From the NCBI RefSeq assembly GCF_000166715.1, contig NZ_AEMI01000016.1:62001-126000 (forward strand): a stretch of 64,000 nucleotides of DNA. Direction: 5' to 3'. The DNA is from Leuconostoc gelidum subsp. gelidum KCTC 3527. Lineage in GTDB: Bacteria; Bacillota; Bacilli; Lactobacillales; Lactobacillaceae. A program made the translations under genes and the position numbers. This document shows, one piece after another, positions 1 to 7,828 of this stretch (its first letter is position 1; each line of letters starts with the position of its first letter). A model generated the notes under the pieces. It had not been told where the DNA came from and made no database searches. It saw only the letters and a program-made list of their open reading frames with translations.

Positions 1-649
1 AAGTGACAATCATTGTAAATACACCAGCGACAATATTTCTTAAGACCACGCGTTTTTTATTAGCACCATTTAGAGATGCTGCTGCATATCCTGTTATGGC
101 TAATGCAACGATCACTGCCATAAAAGTAGCTACTTCACGCATATCTCTTGGCATTAATGAAATAGCTACCATTGGCAAAATCGAACCAATTGGAAAGCTA
201 ATTAACGACGCTAAAGCCGCCCCACCTGCACTTAATTCATGATCTAGTGAAAAGCCATAACGTTCACGTACAGTGGTTGTCAAAGCATCTTTTGTCATCA
301 TCTCTTCAGTAGCCTGTTCCGCTAAATGTGGTGAGATGCCATCAGCCACATATTTTTCTGCGACATAAGAAAATTCGCCGTCATAATTGGTTGCTAACGC
401 CTCAGTTTGAACGCGTCTCACCTTTTCTTGCGCATCATGTTGTGAACTGACTGACACGTACTCACCCATAGCCATCGATACGGTGCCTGCTAGCATCCCC
501 GCAAAACCTGCTAGTAAAATTGTACCAGTATGACTTGTAGCCCCAGCTACACCTAAAACAATACCAGATACTGATAAAATACCATCGTTTGCACCCATAA
601 CTGCTGCTCTAATTAAATTGTTACGTTGCATTAAACTTTGTTTATCCAT
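1..649 (-). CDS. VIT family Fe2+/Mn2+ transporter, partial at window edge
   Basis: The reverse strand is open from an ATG at 649 (a second ATG sits at 652) to the window edge, so the C-terminus is missing. The translation begins MDKQSLMQRNNLIRAAVMGA and continues with NDGILSVSGIVLGVAGA, a membrane hairpin, MAMGEYVSVSSQHDA, and later LRNIVAGVFTMIVT. These are hallmarks of the VIT1/CCC1 family, membrane carriers that move iron or manganese. AGAGGG lies just upstream; it suits the ATG at 649 better than the one at 652. A good minus-strand promoter and a perfect 7-1-7 Fur/PerR-type box precede it, which supports a metal-related role. The metal cannot be told from sequence. Confidence 0.85.
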   Translation of the reverse strand, partial: MDKQSLMQRNNLIRAAVMGANDGILSVSGIVLGVAGATSHTGTILLAGFAGMLAGTVSMAMGEYVSVSSQHDAQEKVRRVQTEALATNYDGEFSYVAEKYVADGISPHLAEQATEEMMTKDALTTTVRERYGFSLDHELSAGGAALASLISFPIGSILPMVAISLMPRDMREVATFMAVIVALAITGYAAASLNGANKKRVVLRNIVAGVFTMIVT

Positions 650-661
650 CATTTCCCTCTT

Positions 662-676
662 TTAGAATTATTCTAA
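662..676. promoter_or_regulatory. Fur/PerR-type operator (box 1)
   Basis: TTAGAATTATTCTAA is a perfect 7-1-7 inverted repeat, the architecture of Fur and PerR boxes. It lies just downstream of the -10 of the VIT-gene promoter, where a bound repressor would block transcription start. The neighbouring gene encodes a PerR-like protein, the obvious candidate ligand. Confidence 0.75.
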
Positions 677-680
677 TTTA

Positions 681-709
681 GTTATACCAAATTTTAGATT
701 AAAAATCAA
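681..709 (-). promoter_or_regulatory. Promoter of the VIT-family gene
   Basis: Read on the minus strand: -35 TTGATT (704-709), 17-nt spacer, -10 TATAAC (681-686). It starts transcription into box 1 and the VIT-family gene. Confidence 0.65.
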
Positions 710-714
710 GTTAA

Positions 715-729
715 TTAGAAACATTCTAT
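715..729. promoter_or_regulatory. Second, imperfect Fur/PerR-type box (box 2)
   Basis: TTAGAAA-C-ATTCTAT is a 7-1-7 repeat with one mismatched pair of outer positions at each end. It overlaps the -35 of the regulator promoter, so it suggests autoregulation. It lies 53 bp from box 1. Confidence 0.55.
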
Positions 730-744
730 AGTACGTGGTATAAT
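716..744 (+). promoter_or_regulatory. Promoter of the PerR-like regulator
   Basis: -35 TAGAAA (716-721), 17-nt spacer, perfect -10 TATAAT (739-744). The -35 lies inside box 2. AGGAGG at 757-762 precedes the ATG at 770 by 7 nt. Confidence 0.65.
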
Positions 745-769
745 ATTTTATAATATAGGAGGTTATATT

Positions 770-1177
770 ATGGTAGACAAAACGTTACGTGACATACTAC
801 AAGCCCATGGGTTAAAAGCAACTTTTCAACGATTGTCGATTTTAGAATACTTAATGACACATGAAACACATCCAACAGCAGAAATGATTCATGCCGACCT
901 CAGTAACATTAGTCTCGCAACCATATATAACACACTTGATAAACTAGTCGATGTTGGTATTATTATTGTCATTGATACCCTAAAAGATGATAAACGTCAT
1001 TATGATTACTATGGTGAACCACATTATCATATTATTAATAGCAACACAAACGAAATTATCGACGCAGATAATTTCGATGTCGCACCACTTTTTGAAGCTG
1101 CACGTCAAGTCAGCGGTTTAAATATTACCGGATTTCATATTGAAATCTATGGTGTTGAGGCTGATCAAGCAAAATAA
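770..1177 (+). CDS. perR: Fur-family regulator, PerR-like, without structural-zinc cysteines
   Basis: This 135-residue protein has the Fur-family layout: a winged helix at about residues 1-80 (HPTAEMIHADL, then SLATIYNTLDKLVDVG) and a dimerisation domain ending in HIEIYGV. Aligned by eye with B. subtilis PerR, the regulatory-metal ligands are all present as H34, D79, H85, H87 and D98; the Asp at position 79 is PerR-like rather than Fur-like. All four zinc-site cysteines of the two CxxC pairs are absent, and the protein contains no cysteine. AGGAGG at 757-762 supports the start. It probably represses itself and the divergent VIT gene in response to Mn/Fe or peroxide. The PerR assignment rather than another Fur member is an inference. 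Confidence 0.85.
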   Translation: MVDKTLRDILQAHGLKATFQRLSILEYLMTHETHPTAEMIHADLSNISLATIYNTLDKLVDVGIIIVIDTLKDDKRHYDYYGEPHYHIINSNTNEIIDADNFDVAPLFEAARQVSGLNITGFHIEIYGVEADQAK

Positions 1178-1190
1178 TGACGACTACATA

Positions 1191-1227
1191 AAAAGCGTCA
1201 ACAGACTTTAAATCTGTTGACGCTTTT
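1191..1227. terminator. Bidirectional intrinsic terminator
   Basis: A 15-bp perfect stem (AAAAGCGTCAACAGA and its complement) encloses a 7-nt loop. A-rich and T-rich arms make it work for the regulator on the plus strand and the 1269 gene on the minus strand. Confidence 0.85.
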
Positions 1228-1268
1228 ATGATTATTATTAAATAACCCAACTCATGCGCAAAATACGC

Positions 1269-1718
1269 TCAAGATTGCATACCTGAATTCATAATTTTGG
1301 CAACTGCTGTATGAATTTTTTCAAGATATACTGATTGATCTTGTTCTGATTTCTCATATTTTTGTACATCAATTTTTTGATCGGCAACAATCACCGCATC
1401 AGCCATTAGCTGGGTGGCCTCAGTGTATTTCACGTAAGCTGATGTTAACGATTTGTGCACGCCAAGTAAACGAATAGGCGCTGATGCAGAGGTAAGTTGT
1501 GACGCATTATCTTTATAGTTTTCTACCGTATCTTCAAACTCCGCCTTAATTTCAGCGAACTCTGCCGTTGGTATCTCTGCAATTTTATCAGCTTGTTTCG
1601 CATCGTCTAACTTTGTAAAAAATGGCGAAACGCGCGTTGCCGTCTCTTCAGTATTTGTTAGAACGTTTTGTAACGTCTGAATATAAATTTGTGCTTGTTT
1701 TGGATTGAATTTTGCCAA
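1269..1718 (-). CDS. Conserved hypothetical helical protein
   Basis: A 149-residue, highly charged, predicted all-helical soluble protein without cysteines, signal peptide or membrane segments. I do not recognise a family. The start codon is TTG at 1718. Its ribosome-binding stretch (AAAAAGGGA) lies inside the last codons of the upstream ATPase gene, whose stop is at 1727, so the two genes are probably translationally coupled and share the manganese-riboswitch transcript. The context suggests an accessory to the ATPase or to metal stress, but nothing in the protein shows that. Confidence 0.75.
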   Translation of the reverse strand: MAKFNPKQAQIYIQTLQNVLTNTEETATRVSPFFTKLDDAKQADKIAEIPTAEFAEIKAEFEDTVENYKDNASQLTSASAPIRLLGVHKSLTSAYVKYTEATQLMADAVIVADQKIDVQKYEKSEQDQSVYLEKIHTAVAKIMNSGMQS

Positions 1719-1726
1719 TGTCTTAA

Positions 1727-4390
1727 TTATCCCTTTTTAAAAATTTTTCGTTGTACGAGTTTTACTATCTCAACTATAATTATAATACTTATTCCCGCAA
1801 ATAACACGATTGCCCATTGATAACTATCTAAATGAGAAACATGGAACACTGGGTTTAGCGCTGGAATAACAACTACTGCTGCCATAACAACTAGTGAACT
1901 AAGCAATGCCCAGTTAAATAATTTGTTTTGGAATGCCTGTTTTCCAAGCATTGAGCCATAAACTGACTTCACGTTAATGGCGTTAAACATCTGCATCAGA
2001 CCTAATGTCATAAATGACATTGTCAATGCATCACGGTGTGCTTCTGCATCAGCTAGGTGAACTGGATAAGCTAAAGCGAAGCCATAAACTGATAATACAA
2101 TCACAGCTTGCAAGATGCCTTGCCAAACGATTGCTGCGCCAACACCGCCCGACAAGAAACTTGCACTGCGTCCTCGTGGTTTTTGTGTCATCACATCTTT
2201 TTGTGCTGGTTCAACACCTAAAGCAATAGCAGGCAACGTATCCGTGACTAAATTAATCCATAAAATCATGATTGGTGCTAAGATATGCCAACCCAACAAT
2301 GTCATCACAAAAATTGAAATCACTTCAGCTAAATTAGATGCTAACAAGTACTGGAGTGCCTTTTGTATGTTAGCAAAAACTTTTCGCCCTTCTTCAACAG
2401 CATGGACAATTGTTGCAAAGTTATCGTCAGCCAAGACCATGTCTGAAGCGCCCTTTGATACTTCTGTTCCTGTGATACCCATGGCGATACCAATGTCTGC
2501 TGTTTTCAATGCTGGTGCATCATTAACACCATCACCAGTCATCGCTACAACTTTGCCCTTCTTTTGCCAAGCACTCACAATTTTAACCTTATGTTCTGGT
2601 GCAACACGTGCATAGACACTGTATTTATGAACATTTGCTGCGAACTCGTTTTCAGTCATATTGTCCAAGTCGGATCCTGAAATGACAGCTGTTTCTTTGT
2701 CTTTTTCATCCAATATACCTAGGCGAATCGCAATAGCGGCAGCCGTGTCACGATGATCCCCCGTGATCATCATTGAGCGAATACCTGCTTTCTTAGCCTC
2801 AGCCACAGCCTGTGCGACTTCTGGACGTTCTGGATCAATCAAACCAGTAAATCCAGTAAAGACTAACTCATTTTCGACTGCTTCTGACGTCATCTCTTCT
2901 GGTACTGTATCAGTCAATTTGTAAGCAAATCCTAATACACGTAAAGCTTGTGTTGCTAATTCTGAATTAATTGATAATAACTTGGCACGAATGTCATCTG
3001 AAAGGGCCACAATGTTGCCAGCCATTTCGATTTTTGTGGCCCGCTTCAATAGCTCATCTGGTGCCCCTTTAACGGTTATAATATACCCATTTGGTGCCGG
3101 GTGAACTGTGGACATTAATTTACGCTCTGAATCAAACGGTATTTCCGCCAAACGTGGCATCTCACTAAACAATGTGTCAATATCGCGATGATGATTTTCA
3201 TTGAAGGCAATTAAAGCTGTTTCTGTTGGATCACCAATATAGCCATTTTCAGTTCGTTTCGTATCATTATTTAAAGCTAAAATATCTGCCAAACGACCAA
3301 CTGTGCCCGATAGTGGCTCAGTTGTGGCTGCATCGTATATTTCTGCATTAACAACAATCTTTTCAACTGTCATTTTGTTCTGGGTTAATGTCCCTGTTTT
3401 ATCAGAACCAATAATATCAGTTGAACCCAATGTTTCAACGGCTGGTAACTTACGTATCAAAGCATTACGCGCTGCCATACGTGTTGTCCCAAGTGCTAAG
3501 GTAATTGTCACAATGGCGGGCAATCCTTCAGGAATAGCTGCCACAGCTAGTGAAATCGACGTCAAAAGCATATCAATAATTGTCTCTCGACCGCGTGCTA
3601 AGCCAACAACAAAAGTAATAGCAGCAATAAACAAAATCAAGTAAGTCAATATACGGCCCAATTTGATAAGGTTTTCTTGTAATGGTGTCTTAGTTTCATC
3701 TGAAGATTCCAACATGCCTGCAATATGGCCCATTTCAGTTGCCATACCTACACCGACAACAACACCAATACCACGGCCATAAGTGACATTTGTATTCATA
3801 AAGCCCAGGTTTGCACGATCGCCCAATGGTAAATCGGTAGCTGCTAAGGTCGTGGCCACTTTATCAACTGGGACAGATTCCCCTGTTAGTGAGGCTTCTT
3901 CTATTTGTAATGAGGCCGATTCGATAATACGAATATCGGCAGGTACAATGTCACCTGCTTCTAAGCGGACCACATCTCCTGTAACCAACTCTGTTGATTT
4001 GACAGACATATCTTTGCCATCACGAATCACATTAGCATTGGGTGTGGACATCTCTTTTAAGGCATTAATCGCATCTTCTGCTTTAGCCTCTTGAAATACA
4101 CCAAAAACAGCATTGATAATCACAATTGCCAAAATAAAGATGGCATCTACTAATTCACCAGTAAAAGCTGCTACAACTGCTGCTACTAATAGAATTGCAA
4201 TCATAAAATCTTTAAATTGATTAATGAATTTTTGAAAAAGTGTTGTTGAAACTGCTTCCTTGAGTTGATTCGGACCATCAGCAAGAAAGCGCTGATTCGC
4301 CTCGGTCTGTGTCAAACCCTTTTTTTCATCTGTTTGTAAATCAGAAAGCACTTTCGTGACATCTTGATTATATAATGGCTGTTCTGCCAT
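1727..4390 (-). CDS. P-type (P2A, SERCA-like) cation-translocating ATPase
   Basis: An 887-residue P-type ATPase of normal length for the P2A class. The actuator TGES is at 169-172, phosphorylation site DKTGTLT at 330-336 (D330) and hinge TGDGVNDAP at 618-626. The membrane ligands of SERCA are conserved: PEGLP in M4 (E288), N686 and E689 in M5, and N713, T716 and D717 in M6 (NLVTDTLPA). This means a Ca2+ pump fold, but Lactobacillales homologs behind a yybP-ykoY riboswitch (such as L. lactis YoaB and S. pneumoniae MgtA) serve manganese homeostasis, so Mn2+ export is equally likely. AGGAGG precedes the ATG. The gene is led by the riboswitch at 4437-4600 and followed after 8 nt by the small helical protein. 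Confidence 0.9.
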   Translation of the reverse strand: MAEQPLYNQDVTKVLSDLQTDEKKGLTQTEANQRFLADGPNQLKEAVSTTLFQKFINQFKDFMIAILLVAAVVAAFTGELVDAIFILAIVIINAVFGVFQEAKAEDAINALKEMSTPNANVIRDGKDMSVKSTELVTGDVVRLEAGDIVPADIRIIESASLQIEEASLTGESVPVDKVATTLAATDLPLGDRANLGFMNTNVTYGRGIGVVVGVGMATEMGHIAGMLESSDETKTPLQENLIKLGRILTYLILFIAAITFVVGLARGRETIIDMLLTSISLAVAAIPEGLPAIVTITLALGTTRMAARNALIRKLPAVETLGSTDIIGSDKTGTLTQNKMTVEKIVVNAEIYDAATTEPLSGTVGRLADILALNNDTKRTENGYIGDPTETALIAFNENHHRDIDTLFSEMPRLAEIPFDSERKLMSTVHPAPNGYIITVKGAPDELLKRATKIEMAGNIVALSDDIRAKLLSINSELATQALRVLGFAYKLTDTVPEEMTSEAVENELVFTGFTGLIDPERPEVAQAVAEAKKAGIRSMMITGDHRDTAAAIAIRLGILDEKDKETAVISGSDLDNMTENEFAANVHKYSVYARVAPEHKVKIVSAWQKKGKVVAMTGDGVNDAPALKTADIGIAMGITGTEVSKGASDMVLADDNFATIVHAVEEGRKVFANIQKALQYLLASNLAEVISIFVMTLLGWHILAPIMILWINLVTDTLPAIALGVEPAQKDVMTQKPRGRSASFLSGGVGAAIVWQGILQAVIVLSVYGFALAYPVHLADAEAHRDALTMSFMTLGLMQMFNAINVKSVYGSMLGKQAFQNKLFNWALLSSLVVMAAVVVIPALNPVFHVSHLDSYQWAIVLFAGISIIIIVEIVKLVQRKIFKKG

Positions 4391-4436
4391 AACTTCCTCC
4401 TACGCTTACTGCGCCTAAACTCTGTGGGTTACTTCA

Positions 4437-4496
4437 AATAAAAAGACCCATGCAAATGTAACTGAACAAATTTGTGCCAGCCATTTACATGAGTCT
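4437..4496 (-). terminator. Intrinsic terminator, expression platform of the riboswitch
   Basis: On the minus strand AGACTCATGTAAATG (4482-4496) pairs with CATTTGCATGGGTCT (4444-4458), 15 pairs including two G-U, followed by TTTTATTT. It lies about 50 nt before the ATPase start codon. Confidence 0.8.
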
Positions 4497-4600
4497 CACC
4501 ATTTAAGATAGTACCGGAACTAGTCGTTCGATATAAGCAATAAAATATTGCTCGCTTTGACGGTATTATCGCGGAAAATCCGCCAGTTACTCCCTCAGGA
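4437..4600 (-). promoter_or_regulatory. yybP-ykoY family (Mn2+) riboswitch
   Basis: The leader of the ATPase gene contains the family's 5' signature GAGGGAGTAAC (minus strand, 4586-4596) and the 3' signature GGTGAGACTCATG. Between them are paired segments such as GGCGGATTTTCCGC. The 3' GAGACT part is also the first arm of an intrinsic terminator at 4437-4496, which gives the usual mutually exclusive fold in which ligand binding prevents termination. The placement before a SERCA-type pump matches known Mn2+ riboswitches of Lactococcus and Streptococcus. The call is from motif and context; a covariance-model search was not run. Confidence 0.8.
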
Positions 4601-4614
4601 AATATTATAAATTT

Positions 4615-4643
4615 ATTGTACCAAAACACACGGCTAGACGCAA
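4615..4643 (-). promoter_or_regulatory. Promoter of the riboswitch-ATPase operon
   Basis: On the minus strand: -35 TTGCGT (4638-4643), 17-nt spacer, -10 TACAAT (4615-4620), about 15-20 nt before the aptamer. Confidence 0.6.
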
Positions 4644-4684
4644 GTTTTGACTACTCACTATCTTGATCATACAGACTGGTAAAT

Positions 4685-6529
4685 TTAAAAAGCGCCACCG
4701 CCACCGCCACCACCGCCGCCGGAATAACCACCAGAAAAACTACCACCATTGCCGGAAACATTGCTCTCAAAACCAGCATTGGTTTGAATATTATTAACCA
4801 AATTTACTGACCAGTTGGCACCAAAACTACTATATATCATATATACTGGTAAATTAGTCACTGATATATTAGCATCTTCAGCCCAACGTTTAAGTGTCTT
4901 TGCTACCTGATTTGCTTCACCAAAAATAACGGCATAAGCAAGTAATTTGTCCCATAACTGTACATCAAGTACCGTTTTATTATCAAGATTTGCAATATTA
5001 TGTAGCATTGCTGCAAAACCGGTCCACTGCCATTTTTCGATGACACCATCAGGAACAGTGAAGAATATCGTTGACTGTTGTTTTAAAATCAGTAAACCTA
5101 CAAGGCTCATGATAAACATACCACCCGCAACTAACCATAATTGCCAAATGTTACTATAGTTTGCCATGAATAACAGCCCAATGATAGCACTACCGCCAAC
5201 AATGACTAGTAATGCCATCATCAAAATTTTAGTATTGGTCACTTTATTTGTCGTCACTGAATCAATGATGCTGTCTTTATCTTCAGCTGCGGTAATTTCA
5301 CGTTGAAACTTATCGATACCTTTATGAATGCGTTTTGACACAAGTGATTCTGGTTTTTGAAACTCATGTTGATATACATCTACTCTTTTTTTGCCAAAAA
5401 TCATGTCAATTAGCAAGCTTTCAAATTGACGCAAACCACTTTCGTCGACTACACGATAAACTGTATGATCTACATCACTAACATTCTGATAAGTAATCGT
5501 AACTTTTTTTCGAGCGATCAAGTCCATCAGAGTGGCTACTATAACTTTAGATATATCAGCTTGTTGCTTAATACGGGCATTAATTAATGCTGGTCCCAAG
5601 TCATTTGGTATGTCATAAATGTGAACAGTTCCCATATTTATGCCGCTCTTTTGCTGTGTACGACGTAACTGATTTCGAATACGAAATTTGTACCACAAAA
5701 TTAATGCAAACAGCGCTAAGAAAACAATCGGTAGCACTATAAAACCACAAATAGCAATCATTCGCAATGTTTTATTATGCTTGATTGTCCGTTCTGCTTC
5801 TGATTGCGATATGATTTTTGCGCGATGACCTGGCTGAATATTTGTGTTCAATGGCGTTTGTGACTTATCAAAATAGGTATGTAATTCTAACGTATGATTT
5901 GCTTTAACGCGTGCTGTTGTCACACGCAATTCTGCACGCTTTTTATTGATAGTCAGATGACCAATTGAGCTGCTGTGCACCCAACCTTTGAGTGTCTTTG
6001 CTGGTTGTTTAGGTAAGAGTACAGTAATTTTAACATTTTCTAATGCTTGATCCCAATTTGAAATAATCCGCCAATTAATTTCAGAGACATCGTCCCAATT
6101 TATAATGAGATCTTTTAAACGATAGGTATATCTGACCGTAATGTCGTCGTTTGCTTTAATTGGATAATAGACTTTTTCCTGCACACTTGAACGCGTCTTT
6201 GACGTCACATAACCAATATTTTCGTCACCAACTCGTGGGGTAATTGGTCGGGCCTTTTCACCATTACGAGCAATTGTAATCGTTTGCAATCCGCCCCACT
6301 GGTATGGTTTATTGCCATTAACTGGTTTAGTTAGACTTTCTTTTAGGTATACCCCGTTCATATCATCATCAAACTTGTAAGTTACAGTCTTATCAATATT
6401 CGCCGTACCATTTTCTGCAATATGGACTTCTTGTTGGTAATTTGTCACGCGATAATCTGCCTGTACAACTTTCAAACCGATCAATGATGTGAGTATTGCG
6501 GCAATTATAAATTTAATGAATGTCCTCAT
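4685..6529 (-). CDS. DUF2207 family predicted membrane protein
   Basis: A 614-residue protein with an N-terminal signal or anchor (about 1-24, ending VVQA). An extracytoplasmic beta-rich domain of about 220 residues is typical of DUF2207 (TVTYKFDDDMNGVYLKE, then VRYTYRLKD). Membrane segments follow at about 256-280 and as a pair at about 440-490. The tail ends in a striking Gly-rich stretch with nine consecutive Gly before AF, also typical of this family. AAGGGGA precedes the ATG. The gene is monocistronic and its function is unknown; a cell-envelope role is only suggested by topology. Confidence 0.85.
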   Translation of the reverse strand: MRTFIKFIIAAILTSLIGLKVVQADYRVTNYQQEVHIAENGTANIDKTVTYKFDDDMNGVYLKESLTKPVNGNKPYQWGGLQTITIARNGEKARPITPRVGDENIGYVTSKTRSSVQEKVYYPIKANDDITVRYTYRLKDLIINWDDVSEINWRIISNWDQALENVKITVLLPKQPAKTLKGWVHSSSIGHLTINKKRAELRVTTARVKANHTLELHTYFDKSQTPLNTNIQPGHRAKIISQSEAERTIKHNKTLRMIAICGFIVLPIVFLALFALILWYKFRIRNQLRRTQQKSGINMGTVHIYDIPNDLGPALINARIKQQADISKVIVATLMDLIARKKVTITYQNVSDVDHTVYRVVDESGLRQFESLLIDMIFGKKRVDVYQHEFQKPESLVSKRIHKGIDKFQREITAAEDKDSIIDSVTTNKVTNTKILMMALLVIVGGSAIIGLLFMANYSNIWQLWLVAGGMFIMSLVGLLILKQQSTIFFTVPDGVIEKWQWTGFAAMLHNIANLDNKTVLDVQLWDKLLAYAVIFGEANQVAKTLKRWAEDANISVTNLPVYMIYSSFGANWSVNLVNNIQTNAGFESNVSGNGGSFSGGYSGGGGGGGGGAF

Positions 6530-6696
6530 ATTTTCCCCTTATTGCTCATATTATAACAAAAACTGTCGCTCAAACCAATGAATTTACCTGCCTCACAGTT
6601 ATTTTATTTCAAAAAATGTCGTCTACTCAAAAAAACCAACTTCATTTGTCAAAATAGCGTAAAATAAGAAAGTAAATTTTATTTGGAAGGAACAAC

Positions 6697-6720
6697 AAGA
6701 TCATCACTGATGATGATCTT
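6697..6720 (+). repeat. Perfect inverted repeat in the 5' region of the YoaK-like gene
   Basis: AAGATCATCA (6697-6706) and TGATGATCTT (6711-6720) form a 10-bp perfect stem with a 4-nt loop, followed by a T-rich stretch (CACTTTTTATC). It separates GGAAGGAA at 6685-6692 from the most plausible ATG at 6737 and contains ATGs at 6710 and 6713. It could be an attenuator or a translational control hairpin. Confidence 0.5.
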
Positions 6721-6736
6721 GCTTACACTTTTTATC

Positions 6737-7405
6737 ATGTCTGAAATCAGCACACATCCTATTCAAGAACGCCTGCCAATTGCCCTTCTGCTGGCTACCA
6801 ATTCCGGTTTCGTTGATGCCTATACTTTTCAGTATCACGGTGAACGTTTTGCTAGTTTGCAGACAGGTAATATCATTCAAGCAGGTATCTCACTTGCCAG
6901 AGGTCAATTTAATTATGCCTCAAGTTTTCTATTGCCAATTCTGTTCTTCTTGTTAGGTGCAGCCTTTAACAATGTTATCAAGCATCAGTTCAAAGCCAGA
7001 AAATTATCCACACAACAGCATAGTTTGATTATCGAAATAATCGGCATCAGTTTAGTTGTCTTTATTCGCACACAAATATCTAGTACCGTTTTCATCACAT
7101 TATTGTCTTTTTTCTTAGCTATTCAACTAGATGCCTTTCCAAAAGTGCAAGGATTACCTTTTACCAGTGTCATGTCAACAGGCAATTTACGTAATGTCGG
7201 TGCTAATTTAATCACTTATTTTTATACAAAAAATAGAACAGCTTTGCAAAATGCTAGCCTATTTTCATTAATTATTTTAGCATTTTTATTTGGTGCCTTT
7301 GTATCCGCATTATTGTCAACCTATCTTAAACACTTCACATTACTTGGTTCTAGTGTTATTTTGATTACTATTTTCGGTTTACTTTTTGATTATTCAAAAA
7401 AATAG
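6737..7405 (+). CDS. YoaK/DUF1275 family membrane protein
   Basis: A polytopic membrane protein with the DUF1275 core near its start (ERLPIALLLATNSGFVDAYTF, then ASLQTGNIIQAGISLA) and about six hydrophobic segments. It is 222 residues from the ATG at 6737. The frame is open to TTG at 6683 and has ATGs at 6710 and 6713, so the start is uncertain: the only good ribosome-binding motif, GGAAGGAA (6685-6692), is distant, and a perfect hairpin lies between. I chose 6737 because it places the conserved core at the usual distance from the N-terminus. The function of the family is unknown. Its stop overlaps the -35 region of the next promoter. Confidence 0.8.
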   Translation: MSEISTHPIQERLPIALLLATNSGFVDAYTFQYHGERFASLQTGNIIQAGISLARGQFNYASSFLLPILFFLLGAAFNNVIKHQFKARKLSTQQHSLIIEIIGISLVVFIRTQISSTVFITLLSFFLAIQLDAFPKVQGLPFTSVMSTGNLRNVGANLITYFYTKNRTALQNASLFSLIILAFLFGAFVSALLSTYLKHFTLLGSSVILITIFGLLFDYSKK

Positions 7406-7434
7406 TTGACAAATCTTAAGCTTTTGAGTATTAT
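7406..7434 (+). promoter_or_regulatory. Promoter of the methionine T-box operon
   Basis: Perfect -35 TTGACA (7406-7411), 17-nt spacer, -10 TATTAT (7429-7434). It begins directly at the stop codon of the upstream gene. Confidence 0.8.
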
Positions 7435-7440
7435 AGAGTT

Positions 7441-7747
7441 TAACGATTTTAGAAATAAACAAGTTGAACAGAAAAGTAACAATTAAGCAAAGCATAGAAA
7501 GCTAATGGTTGATGCAAATTAGCGTGCGTACAATTGTGAAAATGACCTGTGATTGGTGTTAACGAATTGGTTTACCATTTAGTTGACAACGCTTTGGCCC
7601 GCGTTATTGGGCACACCATTCGGCTAGGATCATCTCCCGATGCCCGATGGTTAGTGAGCAAGCTAATAGTAATATTAGCTTACAACTCAGAATGGTAACG
7701 CGCTTTTTAGCCGCTTCTGTATTTAAGTTTACAGTAGCGGTTTTTTT
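7441..7747 (+). promoter_or_regulatory. T-box leader, methionine specifier
   Basis: The leader has the elements of a T-box riboswitch in order. There is a Stem I with the distal-loop signature AGAAAGC...GGTTGATG (about 7496-7516), and a specifier loop GTGAAAATGACC with ATG (Met) at 7542-7544. Stem II and the IIA/B region follow, then the T-box core AATGGTAACGCG (7691-7702) that pairs with uncharged tRNA, and a terminator at 7711-7747. The specifier agrees with the downstream MetQNI genes. Uncharged tRNA-Met would favour the antiterminator and switch on methionine uptake. Confidence 0.9.
7711..7747 (+). terminator. Intrinsic terminator of the T-box
   Basis: CCGCTTCTGTA (7711-7721) pairs with TACAGTAGCGG (7730-7740) with one T-T mismatch, followed by seven T. 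Confidence 0.9.
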
Positions 7748-7828
7748 GTGTGATAATCACTATGTTTTGCTTGTTTATTTTTAAAATCCATGTCGAACCA
7801 TTACACAAACTACTTGGGAGAAGAAATT

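Noticed and set aside
3-242. 79-aa plus-strand ORF at the left edge
   Set aside because: It is the antisense shadow of the VIT-family gene, whose translation on the other strand has family motifs throughout.
4429-4629. 66-aa minus-strand ORF upstream of the P-type ATPase
   Set aside because: It coincides with the riboswitch aptamer and terminator; codons follow the RNA structure and no ribosome-binding site is present.
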